Shown here in pieces: positions 27,161 to 37,125 of a stretch of 64,000 nucleotides of DNA. The number at the start of each line of letters is the position of its first letter. The first letter of the stretch is position 1. The translations under genes and the position numbers were made by a program. The DNA is taken from positions 620,001 through 684,000 of the forward strand of contig NZ_CP071955.1 in NCBI RefSeq assembly GCF_017603965.1, in the 5' to 3' direction. The stretch comes from Xanthomonas fragariae. GTDB taxonomy: Bacteria > Pseudomonadota > Gammaproteobacteria > Xanthomonadales > Xanthomonadaceae. The notes beneath the pieces are model-generated. The model was not told where the DNA came from. It worked only from the letters and a program-made list of their open reading frames with translations, and ran no database searches.

Positions 27161-28420
27161 ATGTCCGCTGCCACCATCGTCCTCCAGTCCGTCAGCGCTA
27201 CCTACGCCCAGCGCGTCGCCTTTGTCTCGGAAATCGCCGGGCGCCTGCATTCCTATGGCACCACCTCGCAGCGTCTTGAGGCCGCGCTGATCGGCCTGTC
27301 GCAAAAGCTGGGTCTGGACTGTGAGCCTTGGTCCAATCCCACCGGCATTATTTTGAGCTTCAGCGACCCGACCAAGGTGATCGGCTCCAGCGACATCACC
27401 CGCGTGATCCGGCTGGCCCCGGGCGAAAACGACCTTTACAAGCTCAGCGTGGCCGATTACGTGGCCGACAGTGTGGCCAATGGGCGCATGAGCATCGCGC
27501 AGGGCCACACCGCGCTGCGGCGGTTGGACGGCGAGCCGGATCGACGCGGCAAGACCATGCAGGTACTGGCGTTCGGGCTGGCCGCAGCCGGCGTGGCCGG
27601 GTTGTGGAAGCTACCATGGCTGGATATCGCCACCGCCGGTGCGATCGGCATGTCGATCGGCTTGCTGACCCAATACACCGACAAGCGCGCGGCGACCAGA
27701 GAGGCTGGTGAAGCACTGGCCGGCTTGCTGGCCGGTGTGGTGGCAGCGGTGGTGGCCTCGCTGCTCGGGCCGCTGAACCTCAATACGGTGATCATCGCCT
27801 CGCTGGTGGTGCTGCTGCCGGGCATGTCGTTGACCAATGCGTTCAACGAGTTGGCCAGCCAGCATTGGGTGTCCGGCACTGCGCGTTTGGCCGGTGCGGT
27901 GACCACAGTGCTCAAGCTCACCGTCGGCGCGGTGATTGCGGTGACGCTGACCCAATTGGTAGGCCTGCATCCACAGGTGGCCGCGTTGCGACCTCAGGCC
28001 GGCTGGGTGGAATGGGCTTCGCTGCCAGTGGCCGCCTACGCGTTTGCGGTGTTGTTCAAAGCCAGTCGGCGCGATTATTTATGGGTAATGGCGGCGGCTA
28101 TGTCCGGTTATGTCATTGCGCGTCATGCAGGATATGCTTGGGGTGGTCCGGCCGGTGTATTTGCCTCGGCCATGGCATTGACGGCTGCCGGGAATCTGTT
28201 CGGGCGGGTGGTGCACAAACCAGGTGCGCTGATCCGATTACCCGGCATCATCATGCTGGTTCCGGGTAGCGTCAGTCTGCGTGGCTTGTTGGCTCTGGTG
28301 CAACAACAAGATGTCAGCGTCGGAGAAAATGCGCTGTTGGCGGTCACCAATATTGTGATGGCGCTGATGGCCGGATTGCTGTTTGGCAATCTGCTGATTC
28401 CGGCCCGCAAGAATTTATGA
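27161..28420 (+). CDS. Threonine/serine exporter family protein (ThrE type)
   Basis: 419 aa. An N-terminal ~140-residue soluble part (DUF1212/ThrE N domain, with RLHSYGTTSQRLEAALIGLS) is followed by about ten hydrophobic helices made of the ThrE halves. It contains LVVLLPGMSLTNAFNELASQ and, in the second half, LPGIIMLVPGSVSLRGLLAL, both typical of this family. It is thought to export threonine, serine or small peptides. It is divergent from the MCE operon (166 bp gap) and converges on the H-NS-like gene. Confidence 0.88.
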   Translation: MSAATIVLQSVSATYAQRVAFVSEIAGRLHSYGTTSQRLEAALIGLSQKLGLDCEPWSNPTGIILSFSDPTKVIGSSDITRVIRLAPGENDLYKLSVADYVADSVANGRMSIAQGHTALRRLDGEPDRRGKTMQVLAFGLAAAGVAGLWKLPWLDIATAGAIGMSIGLLTQYTDKRAATREAGEALAGLLAGVVAAVVASLLGPLNLNTVIIASLVVLLPGMSLTNAFNELASQHWVSGTARLAGAVTTVLKLTVGAVIAVTLTQLVGLHPQVAALRPQAGWVEWASLPVAAYAFAVLFKASRRDYLWVMAAAMSGYVIARHAGYAWGGPAGVFASAMALTAAGNLFGRVVHKPGALIRLPGIIMLVPGSVSLRGLLALVQQQDVSVGENALLAVTNIVMALMAGLLFGNLLIPARKNL

Positions 28421-28438
28421 CGGGCAGAAACACAGCGC

Positions 28439-28471
28439 AATAAAGACGCCGGGATTGCCGGCGTTTTTATT
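28439..28471. terminator. Bidirectional terminator between the ThrE-type and H-NS-like genes
   Basis: A 14-bp stem with one wobble pair and a 5-base loop (ACGCCGG / CCGGCGT core) is flanked by AATAAA on the left and TTTTTATT on the right. It suits transcription ending from both sides. Confidence 0.9.
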
Positions 28472-28479
28472 GGTTTGAA

Positions 28480-28938
28480 TCAAGCGGCCTTGGACTTCTT
28501 GGTGGCGCGCTTGGTGACGGCTTTCCGCAGCGAGGTCTTCTTTGCCGGTGCCTTCTTGGCGCCAGCCTTGATGATCAAAAAGTCTTCCACCTTCTTGCCG
28601 GCGGCGGTCAGCTCGGCCAGCCAGCGTGGCTGCTTGCCACGGCCGGTCCAGGCTTCCTGGGGATTGGCAGGGTTGCGATACTTCGGCGGAACCTTGCCCA
28701 GTTTGAGGCCAGCGCGAGGGCCCGGCTTGCTGGCAGCGGCCGGACGACCCGGGCCTGCACTGGCAGAAGCGCCAAACAACTCTTCAATGGAATAACCATG
28801 GGCTTTTGCAGCGCGGGTCAGCTGAGTGCGGACCTTGGCAATCGGGTCGCGCTTGGCAACCACGGTCTGCTGCTTCTTTGCATTCTTGATCAATGCAACC
28901 AACTGCTTGGCCGATAGGCCGCTAAGATCGATCGACAT
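28480..28938 (-). CDS. H-NS family nucleoid-associated regulator with basic C-terminal tail
   Basis: 152 aa. The N-terminal helical oligomerisation region (residues ~1-55) is followed by the H-NS DNA-binding core KYRNPANPQEAWTGRGKQPR (about 85-104). A C-terminal tail of about 30 residues is rich in Lys and Ala (AGAKKAPAKKTSLRKA), like histone H1 tails. ATG 28938 is chosen because CGGAG lies 6 bases upstream and the conserved MSIDLSGLSAKQL starts there. Xanthomonas has several H-NS paralogues (Xrv proteins) that affect virulence; which one this is cannot be said here. Confidence 0.88.
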   Translation of the reverse strand: MSIDLSGLSAKQLVALIKNAKKQQTVVAKRDPIAKVRTQLTRAAKAHGYSIEELFGASASAGPGRPAAASKPGPRAGLKLGKVPPKYRNPANPQEAWTGRGKQPRWLAELTAAGKKVEDFLIIKAGAKKAPAKKTSLRKAVTKRATKKSKAA

Positions 28939-29081
28939 CACTACTCCGGAAGATGAGGGAAAAAGAATGCCGGTCCGTGGCACTGCTGACCATCATAATG
29001 TCAGAAAACCCGCGTGACAAATGCGCCGAAATAATTCGGCGTGTTGTGTTCATCCAATTGAAGCGGTTCCAGGCGGTTTGA

Positions 29082-30776
29082 TCAACGGCCCAAGCGGGAG
29101 AATAACCCGGCCTTACCCAGGTTTTCTGTCGTATCGGCGGTACGGGCGCGATATTCAAATGTGCCGGCCGCCACTCCGCGTTCTGAGACGACCACCCGAT
29201 GCGGAATGCCCAATAGTTCCATATCGGCAAACATGGCGCCTGGGCGCAGCCCGCGGTCGTCCAGCACCGCATCGATGCCGGCAGCGATCAATTCGTCCAG
29301 CAATGTCTGGGCCGCGGCAATCACCTGCGCGTCCTGCTTGGGATTGATTACGCACACCACCAGCTGCCACGGCGCCATCGGCGCAGGCCAGACAATGCCG
29401 GCGTCATCGTGGTTCTGTTCGATGGCCGCAGCCACGATGCGCGAAATACCGATGCCGTAGCAGCCCATCTTCATCACCGCGACCTTGCCGTTCTCGTCGA
29501 TCACGGTGGCCTGCAGCGCCTGCGCGTACTGGCTGCCGAGCTGGAACACATGGCCTACTTCGATGCCGCGGGTCAAGCGCAGTTCGCCGCCATCGGCCGC
29601 GCGCTCGCCTTCGACCACGTTGCGCACATCGGCCACGGTTTCCGGTTCGGGCAGGTCACGGCCCCAGTTGACGCCAACCAGATGCGCGCCGGGCACATTG
29701 GCGCCAACCACGAAATCAGCCAACGCTGCGACATCGCGATCAGCGACCACGCGCACCGGGCGCGCGGTGTTCATCGGTCCCAGGAAGCCGGGCTCGCAAC
29801 CCAGGTGCTCGCGGATTTCGGTTTCGTTGGCCAGGCGGTAGTCGGCCATGCCTGCGACCTTGCCTAGCTTGATCTCGTTGACTGCGTGATCGCCACGCAC
29901 CAGCACCAGCACGAAGCCGGCCGCCGTCATCACCGCTACCGACTTGACGGTACGCTGCAGCGCGATGCCCAGCAACCGGGCGACGTCTTCGCAGGTTTTC
30001 TGGGTGGGGGTGTCGACCCGGCGCATCGCCTCGCCAGCCTCGGCCCGCGGGGCGGGCAGAGCGGCGCTGGCGGTTTCCACGTTGGCCGCGTAATCGGAGC
30101 CGGTGGAGAACGCTAGCGAGTCTTCGCCGGATTCGGCAATGACGTGGAATTCCTGCGAGGCGTCGCCGCCGATCGCGCCGGAGTCGGCCTGCACGGCGCG
30201 GAAGTCCAGCCCCAGGCGGGTAAAGATGCGGTGGTAGGCCGCCTTCATGTTGTCGTATTCGCGCGCCATATCCGCATCGGTAAGATGGAACGAATAGGCG
30301 TCCTTCATCAGGAACTCGCGCGCACGCATCACGCCGAAGCGCGGGCGGATCTCATCGCGGAACTTCGTCTGGATCTGATAGAAATTCCGCGGCAGCTGCT
30401 TGTAGCTGTTGATTTCCTGGCGCGCGAACTCGGCTGCGGCCTCTTCGGCGGTCGGGCTGTAGCAGAATTCCTGCTCCTTGCGGTCCTTGATCTTGAGCAG
30501 CTGCCCGCCGAACTTTTCCCAACGGTCGGTGGCGTCCCACAACTCGCGCGGCTGGATGGTGGGGAACAGCACTTCCAGCGCCCCGGCGCGGTTCATCTCC
30601 TCGCGCACGATGGCTTCGACCTTACGCAGCACACGCAGGCCCAACGGCGACCAGGTGTACAGCCCTGAGGCCAGCTTGCGGATCATGCCCGCGCGCAGCA
30701 TCAGACGGTGGCTGACCAGCTCGGCATCGGCCGGGGTTTCCTTGGTGGTGTGCAGGTGGAACTGGGAAAGACGCAT
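29082..30776 (-). CDS. proS: Prolyl-tRNA synthetase
   Basis: 564 aa bacterial-type ProRS with the editing insertion. Motif 1 region [20 protein letters not shown], motif 2 [20 protein letters not shown] and motif 3 [20 protein letters not shown] are intact. The INS editing domain lies between about residues 225 and 390. The open frame extends to 30929, but family proteins start [19 protein letters not shown], which is ATG 30776. No strong ribosome site is seen. It is downstream of the DUF4124 gene, separated by a family 1 palindrome. Confidence 0.95.
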   Translation of the reverse strand: MRLSQFHLHTTKETPADAELVSHRLMLRAGMIRKLASGLYTWSPLGLRVLRKVEAIVREEMNRAGALEVLFPTIQPRELWDATDRWEKFGGQLLKIKDRKEQEFCYSPTAEEAAAEFARQEINSYKQLPRNFYQIQTKFRDEIRPRFGVMRAREFLMKDAYSFHLTDADMAREYDNMKAAYHRIFTRLGLDFRAVQADSGAIGGDASQEFHVIAESGEDSLAFSTGSDYAANVETASAALPAPRAEAGEAMRRVDTPTQKTCEDVARLLGIALQRTVKSVAVMTAAGFVLVLVRGDHAVNEIKLGKVAGMADYRLANETEIREHLGCEPGFLGPMNTARPVRVVADRDVAALADFVVGANVPGAHLVGVNWGRDLPEPETVADVRNVVEGERAADGGELRLTRGIEVGHVFQLGSQYAQALQATVIDENGKVAVMKMGCYGIGISRIVAAAIEQNHDDAGIVWPAPMAPWQLVVCVINPKQDAQVIAAAQTLLDELIAAGIDAVLDDRGLRPGAMFADMELLGIPHRVVVSERGVAAGTFEYRARTADTTENLGKAGLFSRLGR

Positions 30777-30970
30777 CTGGCTTCGCTTGAGCGGAAAGCT
30801 GCTAGTTTGCCAGTGTCGTGCCTTGCCGGTCATCGCCGACGGCGTTGCGCGGTCGCGGCAGGGCGGCAAGGGCCGGTGCGTGATCGGTCTGGCTAAGCGC
30901 ACGAAGGAAGCTTTGAACAACTCGTCCATGCGCCTTCGATCAACAACCGTGGCGAACGCCGCGACGGGTT

Positions 30971-31110
30971 AAGAGCGGCTAACAACACGACTGCGCCGCT
31001 GTCTGGCGGGCGCGGCCGGTGCTCGGAATCGGCATGTACCACGCGTACACTTCGGTTCCTGCGCGCCGTCCGCACCCACCAGACGGTGGCTACGTGTTGT
31101 TCGCCGCTTC
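30971..31110. repeat. Family 1 palindromic element, copy A
   Basis: An imperfect palindrome of about 140 bp. The left end is AAGAGCGGCTAACAACACG and the right end CGTGTTGTTCGCCGCTT. The apex is TGTAC-CACGC-GTACA. It lies 4 bases after the stop codon of the DUF4124 gene and before proS. Relative to copies C and D it carries paired changes (ACAC/GTGT and GTCTGG/CCAGAC). With flanks it fills the 338 bp between proS and the DUF4124 gene; nothing else is visible there. Confidence 0.85.
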
Positions 31111-31114
31111 GGAC

Positions 31115-31510
31115 TCAGGTGGCCGGGCCGCCGCCCGCTGCAGGCGTGCAATAGGCCTTGGCGGCAGCCTCGGCAAGATTGCGCTGGGCGGCTCGGGCCT
31201 CAGGGTTCAGCGGGGCGCCCGGATTGCCGTCGGTGCCGGCGCCCATGGTGACTTCGCCCTTGCCCCTGAGCAGTTCCAGGTTGCGGCGTGCGGTGAGGCA
31301 GTCGGCCGATTCGGGCGCCGCAGTCTCCGGCGTGGCTGCGGTGCCGGCGCGTGCGTCGATGCGGCGCGCTTCGTAACGCTGGCCTGTCGGCGGCGGGGTT
31401 TCGGTGTAGTGGGTCACGCCCTTGGCGTCTCTCCACTTATAGAGGTCGGTCGCGCCGGCGGCGGCGCTGACCAGCATCAACAGGGCGCAAACCCCGGACG
31501 ACAACTGCAT
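31115..31510 (-). CDS. DUF4124 domain-containing secreted protein
   Basis: 131 aa. A signal peptide (about residues 1-20, ending AAAGA) precedes the DUF4124 motif DLYKWRDAKGVTHYTETPPP. The remaining ~80 residues are Ala/Gly/Glu-rich, with one cysteine each in SADCLTARR and KAYCTP. ATG 31510 has GGGGAA upstream. It is probably a small envelope protein; function unknown. It is divergent from pssA. Confidence 0.8.
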   Translation of the reverse strand: MQLSSGVCALLMLVSAAAGATDLYKWRDAKGVTHYTETPPPTGQRYEARRIDARAGTAATPETAAPESADCLTARRNLELLRGKGEVTMGAGTDGNPGAPLNPEARAAQRNLAEAAAKAYCTPAAGGGPAT

Positions 31511-31644
31511 GTGGCTTCCCCTGGATGATTGCCCCGACAATTGCAGCATCCATGACCTGCCCTGGCAAGTGATATGGCGCTGTGGCACTGGAAGAATGAA
31601 GGGCGCGCTACCGCCGGACGGACCTCAGGCCCTACACTTGTCGC

Positions 31645-32418
31645 ATGGATGAAATGAGACCGCCTCCGCGCTCGCGCACGATTTACCTGCTGCCGAACCT
31701 GTTCACCACCGCCGGGTTGTTTTCCGGTTTCTACGCCATCATTGCCGCCGCCAACGGGCAATTCGTCCAGGCGGCCATGGCGGTGTTCGTGGCTGCGGTG
31801 ATGGACGGGCTGGACGGCCGGGTCGCGCGCCTGACCAATACCAGCAGCGAATTCGGCGTGCAGTACGACTCGCTGGCCGATCTGGTCAGCTTCGGCATGG
31901 CCCCGGCACTGGTGATGTACCACTGGTCGCTGTGGGCGCTGAAGTACGACAGCAATGTGATGGGCCGGGTCGGTTGGTCGGCTGCCTTTTTGTATGCGGC
32001 CTGCGCGGCGCTGCGGCTGGCGCGTTTCAACACCCAGGTGGGAGTGGTCGACAAGCGTTGGTTCATCGGCCTGGCCAGCCCGGCTGCGGCCGGCTTGATG
32101 ATGGCGTTCGTGTGGGCATTTGCCGACGACAGCCTGGGTTTCGATGGAGCACAGCTGCGCTACCTGGCGTTGGCAATCACGGTGGTGTCTGCCTTGCTGA
32201 TGGTCAGCCGGATCCGTTTCTGGAGCTTCAAGGGCGGCGCGCGTGGTCCGCGCGCCGATCGCGTGCCGTTTCTTGCACTGGCCGTCGCTACGGTGGTGAT
32301 CGCGCTGCTGGTGATCGATCTGGCCCGTTCGTTGCTGGTAATCGGCATGCTATATGCGCTGTCCGGCCCGCTGATGTGGCTGTGGCGGCGCTGGCGGCGC
32401 ACGCCCGAGTTGCCATGA
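31645..32418 (+). CDS. pssA: CDP-diacylglycerol-serine O-phosphatidyltransferase
   Basis: 257 aa membrane enzyme of phosphatidylethanolamine synthesis. The CDP-alcohol phosphotransferase motif DGLDGRVARLTNTSSEFG, followed by QYDSLADLVSFGMAPA, gives the DG-x2-AR-x8-G-x3-D-x3-D pattern. About seven to eight hydrophobic helices follow. It is the first gene of the pssA-holD-like-rimI run. Confidence 0.93.
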   Translation: MDEMRPPPRSRTIYLLPNLFTTAGLFSGFYAIIAAANGQFVQAAMAVFVAAVMDGLDGRVARLTNTSSEFGVQYDSLADLVSFGMAPALVMYHWSLWALKYDSNVMGRVGWSAAFLYAACAALRLARFNTQVGVVDKRWFIGLASPAAAGLMMAFVWAFADDSLGFDGAQLRYLALAITVVSALLMVSRIRFWSFKGGARGPRADRVPFLALAVATVVIALLVIDLARSLLVIGMLYALSGPLMWLWRRWRRTPELP

Positions 32419-32442
32419 GCGGGCTGTTATGAGCGATTGGTC

Positions 32443-32910
32443 ATGAGTGAGATGGCGTCCGAGCCGATGTGGTCCGATTTGCAGGTGTCGTATCTGCAAG
32501 CCTTGGGGCATACCGTGTATTTGGATCGCGATGCGGTCGATGCCTTGCCTGCACCTGTGGATGTGGTCGACAGCGCACCCGTACCCGCACCTGCACGGCT
32601 GGAACGAGTACCGCACTCTGCGTCTGTCGCTGCCCCTGTCGTATGCCGCACGGTCCCGGCTGCGCGGGCCGGGGCGCCGCGTGCTGTCAATACGACACCG
32701 GCTGCTGCGCCACAGCGGCGCAGTCGTGTCGGCATGCCGGACCGTCTGCAGATGGCGTTGCTTCGTGCCTCTGGCTGCAATCCGGGCGACCCGGACACCC
32801 AAGCCTTGATGGCGTCCTGGCCGCTGGCCGATCTGCGTGGTAACCCGGCCGCCAAGCGCGCTCTATGGCCGCAGTTGCGTGCGCTGCGGCGCCGTCCGCA
32901 TTCGGCGTGA
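32443..32910 (+). CDS. holD: Probable DNA polymerase III psi subunit (HolD-like)
   Basis: 155 aa. The C-terminus WPLADLRGNPAAKRALWPQL closely resembles my recollection of the E. coli HolD C-terminus (TDLRANPTARAALWQQI). The N-terminus WSDLQVSYLQALGHTVYL matches the W-x-LQ-x-LG chi-binding start of HolD. Between them is a ~60-residue Pro/Ala-rich linker with no conservation. The stop overlaps the rimI GTG start, the same holD-rimI order as in E. coli. Psi joins the clamp loader to chi, whose gene holC is also in this window (39041-39466). ATG 32443 is preferred over a TTG at 32437. Confidence 0.65.
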   Translation: MSEMASEPMWSDLQVSYLQALGHTVYLDRDAVDALPAPVDVVDSAPVPAPARLERVPHSASVAAPVVCRTVPAARAGAPRAVNTTPAAAPQRRSRVGMPDRLQMALLRASGCNPGDPDTQALMASWPLADLRGNPAAKRALWPQLRALRRRPHSA

Positions 32911-33392
32911 GCGCATCGAACGTAACCCATCAGCCCACCTCACTGCGCGCACTGCGCGAGAGCGATCTGGATGTGGTGATGGAGATTGAGCATCGCGCCT
33001 ATCCGTTTCCGTGGACGCGCAACATCTTTCGCGACTGTCTGCAGGCCGGCTATCCCGGCTGGGTGATGGAGCAGGACGGGCAGGTCATCGGCTATGGTGT
33101 GATCAGCATCGCCGCCGACGAGGCGCATGTGCTCAATGTCTGCATCGCACCGGAGGCCCAATCGCAAGGCCATGGTCGCGTGCTGTTGCGCGCGCTGATC
33201 AAGGGTGCCTGCGATCGCGGTGCACGGCGTGCGTTTCTGGAAGTGCGGCCATCCAATCCGTCGGCGATCGCGCTCTACCATTCCGAAGGCTTCAACGAAA
33301 TCGGGCGGCGCCCGCGCTACTACCCGTCCAACACCGGGCGCGAGGATGCGTTGGTGATGGCGATCGAATTGTTCTTCGAAGGGTTTTCCTGA
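32907..33392 (+). CDS. rimI: Ribosomal protein S18 alanine N-acetyltransferase
   Basis: 161 aa GNAT acetyltransferase. The acetyl-CoA loop region reads VLNVCIAPEAQSQGHGRVLL (Q/R-x-x-G-x-G/A), and the C-terminus has FLEVRPSNPSAIALYHSEGF and RRPRYYPSNTGREDALVM, RimI hallmarks. GTG 32907 overlaps the preceding TGA (GTGA) and gives a normal RimI length; an upstream ATG at 32865 would only extend it into the previous gene's frame. Confidence 0.9.
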   Translation: MSASNVTHQPTSLRALRESDLDVVMEIEHRAYPFPWTRNIFRDCLQAGYPGWVMEQDGQVIGYGVISIAADEAHVLNVCIAPEAQSQGHGRVLLRALIKGACDRGARRAFLEVRPSNPSAIALYHSEGFNEIGRRPRYYPSNTGREDALVMAIELFFEGFS

Positions 33393-33485
33393 GCACAATC
33401 AGCATGTGCTGATGAGTGTGCTTTGGCGCGGTTGGTGCCATCTGTGCTTTGGTCTGCAATGGATCTCACCACAACGCGCGTATGC

Positions 33486-33518
33486 GCGGCGGCGCAGTAG
33501 TTTTGTTAGTCGCTCTTA
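33486..33518. repeat. Half copy of the family 1 palindromic element
   Basis: GCGCGGCGGCGCAGTAGTTT followed by TGTTAGTCGCTCTTA matches one terminus of the full elements (compare the right end of copy C). The other arm is missing. Confidence 0.65.
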
Positions 33519-33636
33519 CAGCTTACTTTCGGTCGACAAAGTCCCTGCAGACGTCAAGGCAAAGGCTGGCGCAGTCAAGTTGTAAGCGTGGCTGCAAGTT
33601 GCAACGCTGCGATGACGGGAGCATCCTCGCACAAGA

Positions 33637-33676
33637 AATCGCACAACGCCTGCAGCCATGCAGGCGTTGTGCGATT
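33637..33676. repeat. Perfect 18-bp hairpin
   Basis: AATCGCACAACGCCTGCA and its exact reverse complement are separated by the 4-base loop GCCA. It is very stable, but no T-run follows on the plus strand (ATTGCCC), so it may be a processing or protective structure rather than a classic terminator. It lies about 245 bp after rimI. Confidence 0.8.
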
Positions 33677-33692
33677 GCCCAGTATCCTCATC

Positions 33693-33740
33693 GATGTCCC
33701 GATGTCCCGATGTCCCGATGTCCCGATGTCCCGATGTCCC
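33693..33740. repeat. Six tandem copies of an 8-bp unit (GATGTCCC)
   Basis: The octamer GATGTCCC occurs six times without a mismatch, directly followed by GAGACATA. It is a candidate variable-number repeat. Confidence 0.95.
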
Positions 33741-34089
33741 GAGACATACGGTATGTACGCAACGCAGTGAATGTGCCGAACATCACGCCGCTTCGGGTCA
33801 CTGCAGCAGAACGTAAGAACCCTGCAATCAATCTCAGAAGTCCACTAGGGTTGACTTTGGTTTGGTAGATCGCGCCCGTCATGGTGATCACGCTGAGTGC
33901 ACAAGCAAGCCTATGACAACTCGCAACGTGGCGAGTGAACTTGAGGATGTCCGTGTGCATGGTTGCATGCAGTGCGTGAGCTGCGTCGATCGGACGATGG
34001 CGCGCCCGATCAGATTCTTCGGTCGGATCGGTTGTCCCTCCGAACACCGAGCGTGACCGCCAAGCGGCGCGCTCGAATGATCAACCGCT

Positions 34090-37011
34090 TCAGATCTTGG
34101 CGCGTTGCTCGCGCAAACCAGTCAACTGGGTGGTCCAGTCGTTCAAGCGCGCGCGTTCCTGTTCGACCACCACGGCCGGTGCGTTCTGCACGAAGGTGGC
34201 GTTGCCGAGTTTGCCGTTGCACTTGCCGATCTCGCCTTCCACGCGCTTGATTTCCTTGTCCAGTCGCGTGCGCTCGGCATCCATATCGACCAGGCCCTCC
34301 AGCGGCACCAGCAGCGTGAGCTCACCGACGATGGCGGCGGCCGACGGTGCGTCCTGGCCGGCCTCCAGCCAGTCGATCGCTTCGAGCTTGAGCAGGAACG
34401 ATAGCTGCGAGGCGAAGCGGGCAACACGGGTGCGATCGTCGGCAGTGCCTGCCTGCAGCAGCAGGCGCACTTGCCTGGACGGCGGCACGTTCAATTCGCT
34501 GCGCACGCGGCGTAGCGCCGACACCATCGACTTTAACCATTCGACATCGGCTTCCGCCGTGGTGTAGCCACCGATGTCGATATCGCCTGCCTGTGGGAAC
34601 GTCTGCAACGAGATCGTGGCGGCGTTGATGCCCAGGCGCGGGGCAACCTGCTGCCACAATTCTTCGGTGACGAAAGGAGTGAGCGGGTGCAGCAGACGTA
34701 GCAGCGCTTCGAGCGCGTAGAGCAGGGTGTGTCGGGTACTGGCTGCAGCGTCGATGTCATGACCATTGAGCGCAGGCTTTGCCAGTTCGACGAACCAGTC
34801 GCAAAACGCATTCCAGGCGAACTCGTACAGCGATTGCGCGAGCAGATCGAAGCGATAGCTGGCGTAGTGGGCATGCGTTTCTGCAGTGACCTTGTCCAGT
34901 CGTGTCAGGATCCACTTCTCCGCTTCGGTGCGCGGCTGCGGGACACCGACAAAGCGCGCGCCTTCGGTGTTCATCAGCACAAAGCGCGTGGCGTTCCATA
35001 GCTTGTTGCAGAAGTTCTTGTAGCCTTCGGCGCGGCCGAGATCGAACTTGATGTCGCGGCCGTGCGTGGCGAGCGCGGCGATGGTGAAGCGCAGCGCGTC
35101 CGCACCGTGCGCGATGATGCCGTCCGGGAATTCCTTGCGCGTGGCTTTTTCGATCTTCTCGGCCATGCGCGGCTGCATCAGCCCGCTGGTGCGCTTGGCG
35201 ACCAGGTCTTCGATGCTGATGCCGTCGATGATGTCCAGCGGATCGAGCACGTTGCCCTTGGACTTGGACATCTTCTGGCCCTGCGCATCGCGGATCAGGC
35301 CGGTGATGTAGACATCGCGGAACGGCACCTGGCCGGTGAAGCTGTCGGTGGCCATGATCATGCGCGCCACCCAGAAGAAGATGATATCGAAGCCGGTGAC
35401 CAGCACCGACGACGGCAGATAGCGCTCGAAACCACGCTCGGCCATCGCGTTCGCATCCGGCCAGCCCAGCGTGGAGAACGGCCACAGTTGCGAGGAAAAC
35501 CAGGTTTCCAGCACGTCTTCTTCCCGGCGCAACGGGTAGCTTTCTGCGAGGCCGTTTTTCTCCCGCACTTCCTCAATGGACCGGCCAACGAAGATGCGAT
35601 GCTCTAAATCGTCGTACCACGCTGGAATGCGATGGCCCCACCATAGCTGGCGGCTGATGCACCAATCCTGGATGTTCTCCATCCAGTGGCGATAGGTGTT
35701 GATCCAGTTCGGCGGCACGAACTGGATCTGGCCGCTTTCGACCAGCTCCAGCCCGCGCTTGGCCAGCGCGTCCATCTTCACGAACCATTGGTCGGTGAGA
35801 TAGGGCTCGATCACTTGGCCGGTGCGGTCGCCGCGCGGTACCTGAAGTTTGTGAGGTTTTGTTTCAACTAGTAACGCTAGCTCTTCAAGATCGGCGAGCA
35901 CTGCCTTTCGTGCGTCGTAACGATCCAATCCCGCGAATTTATCGAAGGAAACAATACTTTTGACTGGACTCAGTAGCTTTACGTTACCGCCCGGCTCTTG
36001 TTGATGGCTAGGATCAATGAAGCTGGAGTGTCCAAGAATTTTTGCATCAGTAGTAAGAATATTGATGGGTGATGCCATCTCATCTTGATGACGTTGCCAG
36101 ACCGCGTAATCGTTGAAGTCATGCGCAGGCGTGACCTTGACCACGCCGGTGCCGAACGCGCGATCGACATAATCGTCGGTGATCACCGGCACGCGGCGGC
36201 CGGTCAGCGGCAGCACAATGCGCGCGCTGTGCAGCGTGGCGTAGCGTGGGTCTTCCGGATGCACCATCACCGCGGTATCGCCCAGCATGGTTTCCGGGCG
36301 CGTGGTGGCGACCACCAGATAATCGCGAGTTTCGCGCAGGGTCTCGACGCCGTCGGCATCGTGCTCGACGTGTTCGTAGCTCACGCCATCGGCCAGCGGA
36401 TAGCGGATGGACCACAGAAAGCCGTCTTCTTCGACGTTTTCCACTTCCAGATCGGAGATGGCGGTCTTCAGCACCGGGTCCCAGTTGACCAAGCGCTGGC
36501 CGCGATAGATCAGGCCCTGCTCGTACCAGCGCACGAACGCTTCGTTGACCGCGGCCGACGGCTGCGGGTCCATGGTGAAGGTACTGCGCGACCAATCGCT
36601 GGAGGTGCCCAGACGGCGCATCTGGCGCTCGATGGTGTCGCCGGATTCTGCCTTCCACTCCCACACCTTGGCAATGAAGCCCTCGCGCCCTAGCGAATCG
36701 CGCGTGTCGCCATTGGCTCCCAGCGCCAGATTGCGCGACACCACCATCTCGGTGGCGATGCCCGCGTGGTCGGTGCCCACCTGCCACAGCGTGTCGAAGC
36801 CGCGCATGCGGTGATAACGCACCAACGCATCCATCAGCGTTTGTTGAAACGCGTGGCCCATGTGCAGTGTGCCGGTCACATTCGGCGGCGGCAGTAGCAC
36901 CGTGTAGGGCTCACCCTCACCGGACGGCGCGAAATAACCGGCAGCCTCCCACTGAGCGTACAAGCGCGATTCGAAGGAAGAGGGTTCGTAGCTGGAGGCG
37001 AGTTGAGTCAT
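34090..37011 (-). CDS. valS: Valyl-tRNA synthetase
   Basis: 973 aa class I synthetase. The HIGH-type motif is [20 protein letters not shown] (residues ~45-65) and KMSKS occurs in [20 protein letters not shown]. The C-terminal coiled coil ([20 protein letters not shown]) is intact. The start [16 protein letters not shown] at 37011 is preferred to the open extension to 37083. Residues about 300-387 (35850-36110) are encoded by DNA of clearly lower G+C than the rest of the gene, suggesting replacement by recombination. It lies 114 bp after the DUF4276 gene. Confidence 0.95.
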   Translation of the reverse strand: MTQLASSYEPSSFESRLYAQWEAAGYFAPSGEGEPYTVLLPPPNVTGTLHMGHAFQQTLMDALVRYHRMRGFDTLWQVGTDHAGIATEMVVSRNLALGANGDTRDSLGREGFIAKVWEWKAESGDTIERQMRRLGTSSDWSRSTFTMDPQPSAAVNEAFVRWYEQGLIYRGQRLVNWDPVLKTAISDLEVENVEEDGFLWSIRYPLADGVSYEHVEHDADGVETLRETRDYLVVATTRPETMLGDTAVMVHPEDPRYATLHSARIVLPLTGRRVPVITDDYVDRAFGTGVVKVTPAHDFNDYAVWQRHQDEMASPINILTTDAKILGHSSFIDPSHQQEPGGNVKLLSPVKSIVSFDKFAGLDRYDARKAVLADLEELALLVETKPHKLQVPRGDRTGQVIEPYLTDQWFVKMDALAKRGLELVESGQIQFVPPNWINTYRHWMENIQDWCISRQLWWGHRIPAWYDDLEHRIFVGRSIEEVREKNGLAESYPLRREEDVLETWFSSQLWPFSTLGWPDANAMAERGFERYLPSSVLVTGFDIIFFWVARMIMATDSFTGQVPFRDVYITGLIRDAQGQKMSKSKGNVLDPLDIIDGISIEDLVAKRTSGLMQPRMAEKIEKATRKEFPDGIIAHGADALRFTIAALATHGRDIKFDLGRAEGYKNFCNKLWNATRFVLMNTEGARFVGVPQPRTEAEKWILTRLDKVTAETHAHYASYRFDLLAQSLYEFAWNAFCDWFVELAKPALNGHDIDAAASTRHTLLYALEALLRLLHPLTPFVTEELWQQVAPRLGINAATISLQTFPQAGDIDIGGYTTAEADVEWLKSMVSALRRVRSELNVPPSRQVRLLLQAGTADDRTRVARFASQLSFLLKLEAIDWLEAGQDAPSAAAIVGELTLLVPLEGLVDMDAERTRLDKEIKRVEGEIGKCNGKLGNATFVQNAPAVVVEQERARLNDWTTQLTGLREQRAKI

Positions 37012-37125
37012 GGTGGAACCGAAAGGAGGCCGGTAGTTGGTTTGGTTTGACCTTGCTGCCGTTAACGCTTTGACAGCGCTCATGTTTACAGCGGTGATGG
37101 GGTGTCGTAGATGTTGGTTCGCTTG

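Larger units (their letters stand above)
33393..34089. other. 697-bp gene-poor stretch between rimI and valS
   Basis: No convincing gene. It holds a half copy of the family 1 palindrome (33486-33518), a perfect 18-bp-stem hairpin (33637-33676) and six exact 8-bp tandem repeats (33693-33740). A 119-codon minus-strand frame (33688-34047) runs through the octamers. It has no domain I recognise and no ribosome site, and part of it is the octamer translation, so I do not call it. Confidence 0.6.

Noticed and set aside
33693..33740. Possible CRISPR-like array
   Set aside because: The six 8-bp units are directly contiguous with no spacers and there are no cas genes.
33688..34047. 119-codon minus-strand frame in the rimI-valS gap
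   Set aside because: Ends in the translated octamer array, has no ribosome site and no recognised domain; cannot be supported as a gene.
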